11,483 nucleotides of DNA, from NCBI GenBank assembly GCA_027886925.1, contig JAPCJN010000065.1, positions 1 through 11,483 of the forward strand. The letters are read 5' to 3'. Below, in pieces: positions 1 to 6,070 of the stretch. The position numbers and the translations under genes were made by a program. The stretch is from Nitrososphaerota archaeon (GTDB taxonomy: Archaea; Thermoproteota; Nitrososphaeria; Nitrososphaerales; UBA183). The notes under the pieces were generated by a model. It worked only from the letters and a program-made list of their open reading frames with translations, was not told the origin of the DNA and ran no database searches. Positions within the stretch are counted from its first letter, which is position 1; every line of letters starts with the position of its first letter.

Positions 1-1718
1 TCCTCGGTGGAGATGTCCTGAGGGAGGTTGACCGTGCTCGAGATGGCGGTGTCGATGTGCTTCTGGATCGCCGCCTGCATCCTCACCCGCATCTCCGGCT
101 TGATCTGGTGGGACGTGACGAAGAACGATGGGAGGTTGTTCTCGTCCGTGATGCGAAACACCCTCATGTATTCCTTCACGAGGGGATGCCAGACCTTGAA
201 CTCGCCCTCGCTGAGGGACTTGCTCCTCCTCGTGTAGTAGAGCGCGAACACCGGTTCCACTCCGCTCGACGAGCCTGCCAGGATCGAACCCGACCCCACG
301 GGGGGCACGGTGGTTATGGCAGAGTTCCTGATGCCCTGCGTCCTGATCTTCTCCTTCACAGCGGCGTCCAGCCTCTTGACGAAAGGCTGCGCCAGGTGCT
401 TCTCGGCGTCGAAGGCGGGAGCGGGGCCCTTCTCCTTCGCCAGGTCGGTGGAGCAGTCGTATATCGTGTTCTTGATCTTCTCGAACAGGTCGTCGACGAA
501 CTCGACGGTGGCGCCCTCGTCATATTTCATGCCCATCTTGATCAGCATGTCGCCCAGCCCTGTTATCCCGACGCCGATCCTCCTCGACCACAGGGACGCC
601 GTCTTCTGCTGGGGCAGGGGGTGCTTGTCCGCGTTGTAGTTCAGGACGTCGTCGAGGAACCTCGTCGAGTACCGGGCCGCCGTAGCGAGCCCATCCCAAT
701 CGATGCTCGCGTGGTCCGTGAACGGGTCCTTCACGAAAGAGCTCAGGTTGATGGAACCGAGGCAGCAGCAGCCGTAGTTCTCGAGCGTCTGCTCGCTGCA
801 CGGGTTGACCCCCTGGACCTCCATCCCGTTGTACTCGGTGGTGGAGTCCCTCTTCATGGCGTCCCAGAATATCAGGCCCGGCTCGTCGCTCTGCCACGCC
901 GCCCTGACGAGCTGGTTCCAGACGTCCCTCGCCCGGACGGTCTTCTCCATGTTCACTTTTTCGTTGTGGAACTGGAGCTTAAAGTCGGAGTTCTTCTCGA
1001 CGGCGTCCATGAACTCGTCGGTGACCTTGACGGAGATGTTCGCATAGTTGACCTTCTTGAGGTCCTTCTTGACGTTGATGAAATCGATGACGTCCGGGTG
1101 GTCTACCCTGATCGTGATCATGAGCGCGCCCCTCCTCCCCGCCTGCCCGATGGTACCGGTCGTCGTGGAGAGAAGCTCCATGAAGGAGACCGAGCCCGAG
1201 CTCACTATGGCGGAGTTGTTCACCGGCGAACCACGAGGCCTGAGCAACGATATGTCGGTGCCGACCCCGCCTCCGAAACTGTAGGTCCTGGCCGCCTCTT
1301 TGCACCACTCGAAAATCCCTTCGATCGAATCCTCTCTGATCTTGAAGAAGTAACAGTTCAGCAGCGTAGACCTCCTCGGCTGTCCCGCCCCGAAAAGTAT
1401 CCTGCCTCCCGGAACGAACTTAAAGTCCTCCAAGAGCCAATAGAACTTGTCGGTCCACTCTCTCTTCGTCACTTCCGACTCCTCCGCAGAAGCGATCTCC
1501 CGGGCTACCCGGAGCCACATCTGCTTCGGGAGCGTCTCGACTTGTTTTCCTGACTCGTCCCTTAGGGCGTACTTCTCGTAGAAGACCCTCGCCCGCAGCT
1601 CGTCGCCTTCGAAAGCGTCAAGCGTCTCCCTTGGAAGTGTCACCTCGGCTGGCTTACGGAGCTCTTGCCCCGCAACCACCCCTTCTTTTTTGCTGGATTC
1701 CTCAACTTTAGATGTCAA
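1..1718 (-). CDS. nrdJ: Adenosylcobalamin-dependent (class II) ribonucleoside-diphosphate reductase, 3' end off window
   Basis: Reduces ribonucleotides to deoxyribonucleotides for DNA synthesis, using a B12-derived radical. I translated the minus strand base by base and the frame is open to the left edge, giving about 572 residues; the C-terminus is missing. Numbering from a TTG start at 1718: LLNCYFF holds redox Cys122, followed by TYSFGGGVG, then TTTGTIGQAGRRGA, then NPCSEQ with radical Cys307 and Glu309. NYGCCCLGSINL follows, its middle Cys318 lying 11 residues after the radical Cys, the spacing of the second redox Cys in class II enzymes. RRIGVGITGLGDML and GIRNSAITTVPP come later. All catalytic residues expected in this part are present. 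There is no ATP-cone before the catalytic core. The start is uncertain: no ATG follows the in-frame stop at 1758-1760; TTG 1718 or GTG 1679 are the options. The function is secure. Confidence 0.96.
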   Translation of the reverse strand, partial: MTSKVEESSKKEGVVAGQELRKPAEVTLPRETLDAFEGDELRARVFYEKYALRDESGKQVETLPKQMWLRVAREIASAEESEVTKREWTDKFYWLLEDFKFVPGGRILFGAGQPRRSTLLNCYFFKIREDSIEGIFEWCKEAARTYSFGGGVGTDISLLRPRGSPVNNSAIVSSGSVSFMELLSTTTGTIGQAGRRGALMITIRVDHPDVIDFINVKKDLKKVNYANISVKVTDEFMDAVEKNSDFKLQFHNEKVNMEKTVRARDVWNQLVRAAWQSDEPGLIFWDAMKRDSTTEYNGMEVQGVNPCSEQTLENYGCCCLGSINLSSFVKDPFTDHASIDWDGLATAARYSTRFLDDVLNYNADKHPLPQQKTASLWSRRIGVGITGLGDMLIKMGMKYDEGATVEFVDDLFEKIKNTIYDCSTDLAKEKGPAPAFDAEKHLAQPFVKRLDAAVKEKIRTQGIRNSAITTVPPVGSGSILAGSSSGVEPVFALYYTRRSKSLSEGEFKVWHPLVKEYMRVFRITDENNLPSFFVTSHQIKPEMRVRMQAAIQKHIDTAISSTVNLPQDISTE

Positions 1719-1778
1719 ATATGAAATCGCGAACTCTGTCCAACCGATGGCCTTTATCTAGCTCTTGGTGATACTTTT

Positions 1779-1788
1779 GTTGACCAAC
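1779..1788. promoter_or_regulatory. Small palindrome GTTG-AC-CAAC in the nrdJ leader, candidate operator
   Basis: Plus strand GTTGACCAAC has 4-bp arms around a 2-base centre and contains the hexamer GTTGAC found in the larger palindrome at 1940-1955. It lies between the presumed nrdJ TATA box and the expected transcription start. Ten bases with 4-bp arms can arise by chance; the call rests on its position and the shared hexamer. Confidence 0.3.
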
Positions 1789-1796
1789 TTACAGGC

Positions 1797-1803
1797 TTTA
1801 AAA
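1797..1803 (-). promoter_or_regulatory. Probable TATA box of nrdJ
   Basis: The minus strand reads TTTTAAAG here. An archaeal TATA box at this place predicts transcription starting near 1774, giving a leader of about 56 bases before the TTG at 1718. The small palindrome at 1779-1788 would then sit between the TATA box and the start of transcription, a classic repressor position. A weaker AT-rich stretch at 1751-1760 is an alternative. Confidence 0.45.
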
Positions 1804-1939
1804 CGTTCCTGGGCGCGGATGCGCTGAAAGACTCGATTTCTTGGGCGCCTTTTCACATCAATATTCGTCGGTTGGGAAATATATTCTGTTATGGCTTGCA
1901 AACAACGCAGATGATGCTCCTCCAAGGAGACGCCCGTCC

Positions 1940-1955
1940 GTCAACTAGAGTTGAC
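1940..1955. promoter_or_regulatory. 16-bp palindrome GTCAACT-AG-AGTTGAC, candidate operator
   Basis: Perfect 7-bp arms around a 2-base centre, lying between the NrdD-like regulator (stop at 1981) and nrdJ. The same heptamer GTCAACT recurs at 4120-4126 upstream of the regulator's own TATA box, and the core GTTGAC recurs at 1779-1784 in the nrdJ leader. Binding by the neighbouring HTH protein is inference. As RNA it would form only a hairpin with a 2-base loop and no T-run follows, so a terminator is less likely. Confidence 0.4.
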
Positions 1956-1980
1956 CGGAAGCCAGACGATCCTTGTGGAG

Positions 1981-4068
1981 CTAGTCTGCTGTCGAATATT
2001 GCGCCGACGCCGTCGAGCGGCACTTGCTGCACCTCTCCGCCTTCGGAGGGAGCTTTGACCCGCAATTCCTGCAGAACGCCACCATCCTCTTGACCTTGAA
2101 GAAGTGGACCTTCGGAGACGCGTTTGTCACCAAGTTGTAGATGCCGCGCAGGTCTAGGGCGGACGCGTCCAACGACACGGAGAGGCCTCCGGACGCCGCC
2201 TCGGTTATCCTGTTGACGTGGTTCATGGTCTCGACGTTGTTCAGTTCTTCCATCGTCAGGCTCAGGGCCTGCGAGTATCCGCTCTTTTCCAAGCTCTGGA
2301 TGTTCGCCCTCCCATATCTCTCGGTGTCGAGGGAGGCGAGCCTCGCGGCCCCGTCCTCCTCTATGAGCGCGATGCCGAGCCTTTCGCTCTTCCCAGACTT
2401 TTCAGAAGCAGCCGTGGAAGCCGTGTGAAGTATCTTCGAAGCCAGCTCCGCTCTCGCGCCGGGAGCCGCCTCCTTGTTCAGCCCGTAGAGGGTCTCGTCC
2501 AGCCCCACGAGGTTCATTATCAGCGGCATGGCGTCCGAGCCCACGGCATCGGAGCCGAAGGTCAGGGCCGGTAGCATCCCCTTCTTCACCACCCGCTCGA
2601 GGAGCCGCCTGCGGGTGATGAGCGCGTCCGACGCCACTCCCATGAGCATAGCCAGCTTCGCCCTGAAGTAAGTCTCGTCCTGGTTGGACTCATAGGACAG
2701 CCTCGGGAGGTTTATGCTCAGGTTGTGGAGGACGCTCACGTTGTCGCTCTGGACGTCCTGGGGCAGGACGTCGAGGTTGATCCCCCGGAAGCTCCTCTTC
2801 TGCCCGGACGGGAAAAAGCCCACCCGTCCCCCGTGGAAGATCAGCGCCGCGGCGCTCTTGAGGTAAGAGGTGTCCTCCGACTTGTGAGGCGTCGCGAGGA
2901 GGATGCGGATCTCCGGCCTCGGCACCTCCTCCAGGTAGTTCTTGTAGGCGTCGAGCGTAGCGTCGAGGGTCTTCGCCATGAGCTCCCGCCCCGCGTCGTC
3001 CTTCGCGTAGAGGTCCAGTTGAAGGGTGACCGACGGCCTGCGCATCGGCTGCAGGACCGAGGAGACCTGGTCGAAGAGCTTCATCAGGGCGTCGACTACC
3101 TCGCGCTTCGCGCGCGACCTTGCGAACTGGGCCAGATACTGTAAGAAATTCCTGTAGACTATCTCCTGGTTCGCCTCCTTCCTGATGAGGGGTGTGATGT
3201 TCGCGATCAGGTTGACCGCCTCCTCCATGTTCTGCGGGCTCCGCAGCATCGGGACGCCCGGGAGCCTCCCCTTCGGGTTGAACCCCGAGGCGCGGAACGA
3301 CAGAAGGTCGAGGAAGACGGTGTCTGGCAGGAGAGCCCAAGTCCCCGCCTCGGAGATGTGGATGTCGCCGTTGAGGTGCGCGTCCGAGACGTCCCTGGGG
3401 AGCTGCTCCAGGAGCAGATATTCCGAGAAGACCGACTTGCCCGTCTGATGGAGAAGGGACTCCGCGTCCTCCTCGTCGCCTCCCGCCTTTGTCAGCAGCT
3501 GTGTGACGTCGAAGACCGGCAGCCCGAGGCGAGTGAGCTTGTGCCTGTACTCCTCGAGGTTCTGCTCCACGAGGAGCGAGTTCACCATCTCCCTGATCAG
3601 GGGCGCCGTCAGGTACTGGGTCTGGAACTTGTAGAGCCTCGACTCGGTCTCGCTGGTGATCTTCTGCGCGAGCTCGACGGGCATGCCAGCCTCTTTCACC
3701 AGCGACTGGAGTATCTTGTCGGCGTTGAACTCCTCCATGGCCTGGCGCGTCGTCCTTACGTAGAGCTTCCCGCTCTCGATGAGCGACTGCTCCTCTATCT
3801 GCCGCGTCAGGTTGAGGACGAGCCTGCCCAGGTTGGTGACCGTGTACTTCCTCTCCTGCCTGTTGAGCTGGATGAGGAGCTGCCTCACGAGCTTTCTCAG
3901 GTGATAGGCAAACTTGCCCGACTCTTTTTTCGACTTGAACCCGGCCAGCGATTTCAAAGCGCTGTAAGTGAGAGGTCCCTTCACATTGAGTATCTTCAGG
4001 ATCTCGAGCCTTTGTGGAGAGGCGATGACGCTATAGATCGTCCTGACCCTGCGAGGAGCGGCCTGCAT
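1981..4068 (-). CDS. HTH / ATP-cone / NrdD-like pseudoenzyme with C-terminal zinc ribbon; candidate dNTP-sensing regulator
   Basis: 695 residues from ATG 4068. Residues 8-90 look like an ArsR-type winged helix (SPQRLEILKILNVKGPLTYS, later YHLRKLVRQ and YTVTNLGR). Residues 100-190 match an ATP-cone, the (d)ATP-binding module of ribonucleotide reductases. Residues 205-650 resemble anaerobic reductase NrdD: DAHLNGDIHIS, LSINLPRLSYE, LASLDTERYG. A zinc ribbon follows (Cys666, 669, 680, 683). These four are the only cysteines, so the active-site cysteines of NrdD are absent, and the protein stops 12 residues after the ribbon, where the glycyl-radical loop would lie. Catalysis is therefore very unlikely. 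The gene sits directly upstream of nrdJ on the same strand, which suggests a nucleotide-responsive transcription regulator. A TTG at 4086 would add six residues, but the TATA box at 4095-4104 favours ATG 4068. Databases may label relatives simply as anaerobic reductase. Confidence 0.85.
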   Translation of the reverse strand: MQAAPRRVRTIYSVIASPQRLEILKILNVKGPLTYSALKSLAGFKSKKESGKFAYHLRKLVRQLLIQLNRQERKYTVTNLGRLVLNLTRQIEEQSLIESGKLYVRTTRQAMEEFNADKILQSLVKEAGMPVELAQKITSETESRLYKFQTQYLTAPLIREMVNSLLVEQNLEEYRHKLTRLGLPVFDVTQLLTKAGGDEEDAESLLHQTGKSVFSEYLLLEQLPRDVSDAHLNGDIHISEAGTWALLPDTVFLDLLSFRASGFNPKGRLPGVPMLRSPQNMEEAVNLIANITPLIRKEANQEIVYRNFLQYLAQFARSRAKREVVDALMKLFDQVSSVLQPMRRPSVTLQLDLYAKDDAGRELMAKTLDATLDAYKNYLEEVPRPEIRILLATPHKSEDTSYLKSAAALIFHGGRVGFFPSGQKRSFRGINLDVLPQDVQSDNVSVLHNLSINLPRLSYESNQDETYFRAKLAMLMGVASDALITRRRLLERVVKKGMLPALTFGSDAVGSDAMPLIMNLVGLDETLYGLNKEAAPGARAELASKILHTASTAASEKSGKSERLGIALIEEDGAARLASLDTERYGRANIQSLEKSGYSQALSLTMEELNNVETMNHVNRITEAASGGLSVSLDASALDLRGIYNLVTNASPKVHFFKVKRMVAFCRNCGSKLPPKAERCSKCRSTASAQYSTAD

Positions 4069-4094
4069 GTCCTCTACACGCTCCAAGGTCGAAA

Positions 4095-4104
4095 CTATAT
4101 AATT
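4095..4104 (-). promoter_or_regulatory. TATA box of the HTH/ATP-cone/NrdD-like gene
   Basis: The minus strand reads AATTATATAG here. Transcription would begin about 26 bases downstream, near 4074, leaving a leader of only some six bases before ATG 4068. This decides against the TTG at 4086, which would lie upstream of the predicted transcript start. A GTCAACT heptamer at 4120-4126 lies just upstream of the box. Confidence 0.6.
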
Positions 4105-4384
4105 ATGACATCCCTAAGAGTCAACTATATTCCACTTTCCCTTCGAGAAATGCGGACCGAGTTGCAAGGCAAGAAAATGAGCGCACGGCGAAGAAGAAAG
4201 GGGCAAATGACTAATGCATGGTCCAAAAGGGTGGGCGGCTAGAGATGAACGTCGCGGCCGGCTGGCCGCCATACCCATTGGAGGGGAAGGCAGGAGCCTG
4301 CAGCCTTTCGCGGAGGTCCTCCAGAAGGCGAACTTCCCATCGGGACGCAGGGGCAGAACAAGCAGAGGGCAGCCATTTTTTCGC
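4105..4384. other. Gene-poor stretch with three successive inverted repeats
   Basis: No convincing gene. It holds GCGGCC-GGCT-GGCCGC (4254-4269), GCAGG-AG-CCTGC (4290-4301) and GGAGG-T-CCTCC (4312-4322), three inverted repeats within 70 bases. A plus-strand ORF of 61 codons (4214-4399) covers them but is basic and of low complexity, has no recognisable motif, and runs into the tRNA terminator. A structured RNA is possible; chance in GC-rich DNA is equally so. Confidence 0.3.
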
Positions 4385-4398
4385 CTGAAAAAAGAATG
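4385..4398 (-). terminator. T-rich terminator after tRNA-Pro
   Basis: The minus strand reads TTCTTTTTTC starting about eight bases past the encoded CCA end. Archaeal RNA polymerase stops at such T-runs without needing a hairpin. Confidence 0.6.
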
Positions 4399-4451
4399 AG
4401 GTGATGGTGGGGTCGGCCGGATTCGAACCGACGGTCTCAAGCGCCCAAGGC

Positions 4452-4465
4452 CTCTTCTTTGAATT
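4452..4465 (-). other. 14-nt intron in the anticodon stem of tRNA-Pro (position 29/30)
   Basis: The precursor forms a textbook bulge-helix-bulge: outer helix AGG/CCT, central helix CTTC/GAAG, bulges AAA and AGG, with a 7-nt terminal loop. Cutting each bulge after its second base removes exactly this intron and joins CAA to GC, restoring a perfect 5-bp anticodon stem. Agreement between the splice rule and the mature fold makes the borders reliable. Confidence 0.88.
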
Positions 4466-4482
4466 TTGAAGCCTAGACCAGA

Positions 4483-4511
4483 CTAGCCCTGCGGCCCTTG
4501 CGGGTTGCAGC
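4483..4511 (-). other. 29-nt intron in the D loop of tRNA-Pro
   Basis: The intron contains the hairpin CTGC-AA-CCC-GCAA-GGG-CC-GCAG with a GNRA tetraloop. With these ends a central helix GGCT/GGCT (two G-U pairs) lies between 3-nt bulges AGG and AGT and stacks on CTGC/GCAG, although the outer helix is poor. GGCTAG repeats at both borders, so several cut positions leave a D arm of the same length; the length of 29 is firm, the exact phase less so. Confidence 0.75.
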
Positions 4512-4557
4512 CTAGCCGACGACCCCCTGCGCCTCCGTTCTCCACCTCCATCGTTAG

Positions 4558-5181
4558 TTATGCATTCTGTTTCGAGACGAACGCATTCTCTTCGATGAAA
4601 TATCGCCATTGCAGCTCACGTCCCCTGCTTAAGCCTATCCGTGCCGAGGCCTTGATCACGAGAGGCTCCTCCTCACCTCTCAAAACGTAGAGCCTCCTCG
4701 AAGTTACGATGTCCTCACCGTTGAAAGTCCCGTCGATCGAGAGCGCCTTGGTCAGCTTCCCAGGCCCATTCGTGAGTCTGCCCACGTCAGACAAGCCCCT
4801 GTTCTCGGCCATCTGCGCGATCCCCTGAATGGGCTCGAGGGCCCGAATTAGGACCGCGCCCGGCTGACCCTCCTCCTCAGTCGTGACGTTCAGGCACCAG
4901 TGAAAGCCGTAGGAGAAGAAGAGGTAGGCGTGCCCAGCTTCTCCGAACATGAGCGCGCTTCTTTTCGTCACTCCCTTGAAGGAATGGCTGGCGGGGTCGT
5001 CGCTGCCCCGGTAGGCCTCAACCTCCACGATCCTCCCCGAGAGCGTCCTCCTTCCGACTTTTCTCACAAGCAAGCACCCGAGGAGCTCCCGTGCGACCTC
5101 GGGGGTGTATCGGGAGAAGAAAGAGCGGTCGGGGCGTTCCACCACGCTGCCGAACTTTGCGCGCTTATCAGGCCTACCCAA
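4558..5181 (-). CDS. DNA-3-methyladenine glycosylase (AAG/Mpg family)
   Basis: Excises alkylated purines such as 3-methyladenine and hypoxanthine, the first step of base excision repair. The 207 residues contain the family's hallmarks in order: FFSRYTPEVARELLGCLLV; GRIVEVEAYRG with the presumed catalytic Glu55 in EAY; DDPASHS; AYLFFSYGFHWCLNVTT, whose aromatic run holds the residue that inserts into DNA; GAVLIRALEP; and TNGPGKLTKAL near the C-terminus. The length is typical of bacterial and archaeal members. The reading frame offers only TTG at 5181, or GTG at about 5145/5142, which would give a more usual short N-terminus. It is transcribed divergently from the cyclic-nucleotide-binding gene and is followed closely by tRNA-Pro. 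Confidence 0.95.
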   Translation of the reverse strand: MGRPDKRAKFGSVVERPDRSFFSRYTPEVARELLGCLLVRKVGRRTLSGRIVEVEAYRGSDDPASHSFKGVTKRSALMFGEAGHAYLFFSYGFHWCLNVTTEEEGQPGAVLIRALEPIQGIAQMAENRGLSDVGRLTNGPGKLTKALSIDGTFNGEDIVTSRRLYVLRGEEEPLVIKASARIGLSRGRELQWRYFIEENAFVSKQNA

Positions 5182-5265
5182 AAGCTTCGAGGATAGATCC
5201 CGGCGACGGCTTCTGAGCGCCGCAAGTGTTTCTCGAGAGTCGCGAAATTCTGCAATTATGTCCGA

Positions 5266-5275
5266 AAGTTTAAAG
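5266..5275 (+). promoter_or_regulatory. TATA box of the cyclic-nucleotide-binding gene
   Basis: AAGTTTAAAG lies about 26 bases before position 5297, so the transcript would start only a few bases before ATG 5302. This supports ATG 5302 over the in-frame TTG at 5296. Confidence 0.55.
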
Positions 5276-5301
5276 ACGCAAAAGCCTCGAAGGACTTGCC
5301 G

Positions 5302-5790
5302 ATGGAACTCAAGTTTCGGAGAGAGGACGAAAGTAACAAAAAGGTAGTTGAGCTCTTGCGTGAGGTTCCGATCTTCTACGAGATGGATGGCAAGGCCATC
5401 GAGTCCCTCCTCGACCAGGCGAGCGAGGAGACGTTTCCGGCAAAGTCTGCCATAGTCGAGGACGGCTCTTACCTGGCGGACCTCTACATCATCTTGAGCG
5501 GCAGGGTCGAGGTCAGGAAGAAGGGTAAAGTGATCGCGAAGCTCGGCAAAGGCCAGTTCTTCGGGGAGATGGCCTTCTTGAACGATGAGCCGACCGGAAG
5601 GAGCGCGGACATTGTCGCCGTCGGAGAGACGAAATGCCTTAAGATCAAAGGCCCACTCTGGTACGCCTTTCTTAGGAAGAATCCTGACGTAGCCATAGAG
5701 GTGATAAGAACGCTCGCAAGAAGACTCCGAAACACAAACTGGACTCTGAGCGAGTTGCAGAACCTCCCGTCCACCACCCCCGAGAAATAG
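5302..5790 (+). CDS. Stand-alone cyclic-nucleotide-binding domain protein
   Basis: 162 residues forming little more than one CRP/CAP-type beta-roll. Residues 23-140 follow the family pattern: PIFYEMDGKAIESLL entry helix, ILSGRVEVRKKGKVIAKLGKG strands, then the phosphate-binding cassette FGEMAFLNDEPTGRSADIVA with Glu89 and Arg100 in place for a cyclic nucleotide, and a closing helix (PDVAIEVIRTLARRLRN). There is no DNA-binding HTH after the domain and no kinase or channel segment, so it is not a normal CRP regulator. It may act through a partner protein, or sense another ligand. It is divergent from the glycosylase gene across about 120 bases. The short C-terminal tail is polar and probably disordered. 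Confidence 0.92.
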   Translation: MELKFRREDESNKKVVELLREVPIFYEMDGKAIESLLDQASEETFPAKSAIVEDGSYLADLYIILSGRVEVRKKGKVIAKLGKGQFFGEMAFLNDEPTGRSADIVAVGETKCLKIKGPLWYAFLRKNPDVAIEVIRTLARRLRNTNWTLSELQNLPSTTPEK

Positions 5791-6070
5791 ACCTGAAGGC
5801 TCTCTAGAAGAGAGGATGAGGAGCGAAAGAATGCTATTTGGCCGACGTGTTAGCCGGGACCAGAGCCCGGGTGGACCGCCTCTGCCTTCGGAACGTGAAC
5901 TTCGTCGTCGAGGACAGCAAAGTCGTGAGCGGCCAGCATGCCTCTCTTCAGATGCCCTCGGCGCGGGGAGGACTTTCGCAAAACTCAGGACGGCAAAGCG
6001 CTAGGACAAAGGTCAAAAGACCGTAGAGGATAACGCGTTTCGTCCATCGTCCAGGAGAGTCGAGCAAAGC
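5791..6070. other. Intergenic stretch without a convincing gene
   Basis: Short ORFs on plus (5838-6026, TTG start) and minus strands show no recognisable motif. The only structured element is GGTC-AAAA-GACC at 6011-6022. A weak ribosome-binding-like AGGAG at 6053-6057 precedes ATG 6071. Confidence 0.3.
6011..6022. promoter_or_regulatory. Inverted repeat GGTC-AAAA-GACC upstream of the aldo/keto reductase
   Basis: A perfect 4-bp inverted repeat around AAAA, 49 bases before ATG 6071. No better TATA-like element is visible, so its A-rich centre could be the promoter core with the arms as an operator. Weak by itself. Confidence 0.25.

Larger units (their letters stand above)
4405..4526 (-). tRNA. 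tRNA-Pro(UGG) with two introns, CCA encoded
   Basis: The acceptor strands GGGGTCG (4526-4520) and CGACCCC (4415-4409) pair perfectly. Discriminator A is at 4408, followed by encoded CCA. The T arm is GTCGG-TTCGAAT-CCGGC. Removing 4511-4483 (29 nt) and 4465-4452 (14 nt) leaves a 76-nt body plus CCA: D stem GGCT/GGCT (two G-U pairs), D loop AGTCTGGTCTA, anticodon stem CAAGC/GCTTG, loop CTTGGGC with anticodon TGG at 4447-4445. Unspliced, neither the D arm nor the anticodon stem can form. It starts 31 bases after the glycosylase stop on the same strand. The fold, amino-acid identity and second intron are clear; the ends of the first intron may shift by a few bases because GGCTAG repeats at both borders. 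Confidence 0.92.

Noticed and set aside
57..1553. A 498-codon plus-strand open frame
   Set aside because: It is antisense to nrdJ, rich in Arg, Pro, Leu and Val as expected from a shadow of GC-rich coding DNA, and shows no family motif, whereas the opposite strand gives an unmistakable class II reductase.
1940..1955. Transcription terminator for the NrdD-like gene
   Set aside because: The dyad has a 2-base centre and no T-run after it on the minus strand; a protein-binding site explains it better.
2690..3340. A 216-codon minus-strand frame inside the regulator gene
   Set aside because: A shifted frame of the same gene; Pro/Arg/Gly-rich with no motif, while the main frame is continuous and recognisable.
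3358..4242. A 294-codon plus-strand open frame
   Set aside because: It mirrors the regulator gene and runs through its promoter; the composition is that of an antisense shadow.
4214..4399. A 61-codon plus-strand ORF ending in the tRNA-Pro terminator
   Set aside because: No motif, no promoter visible, and its end overlaps the terminator of the opposite-strand tRNA; kept only as a note in the gap entry.
5838..6026. A 62-codon plus-strand ORF (TTG start) after the cyclic-nucleotide-binding gene
   Set aside because: The first half has coding-like codons but no recognised motif, no promoter or ribosome site, and the second half is low quality; a remnant is possible but not supportable.
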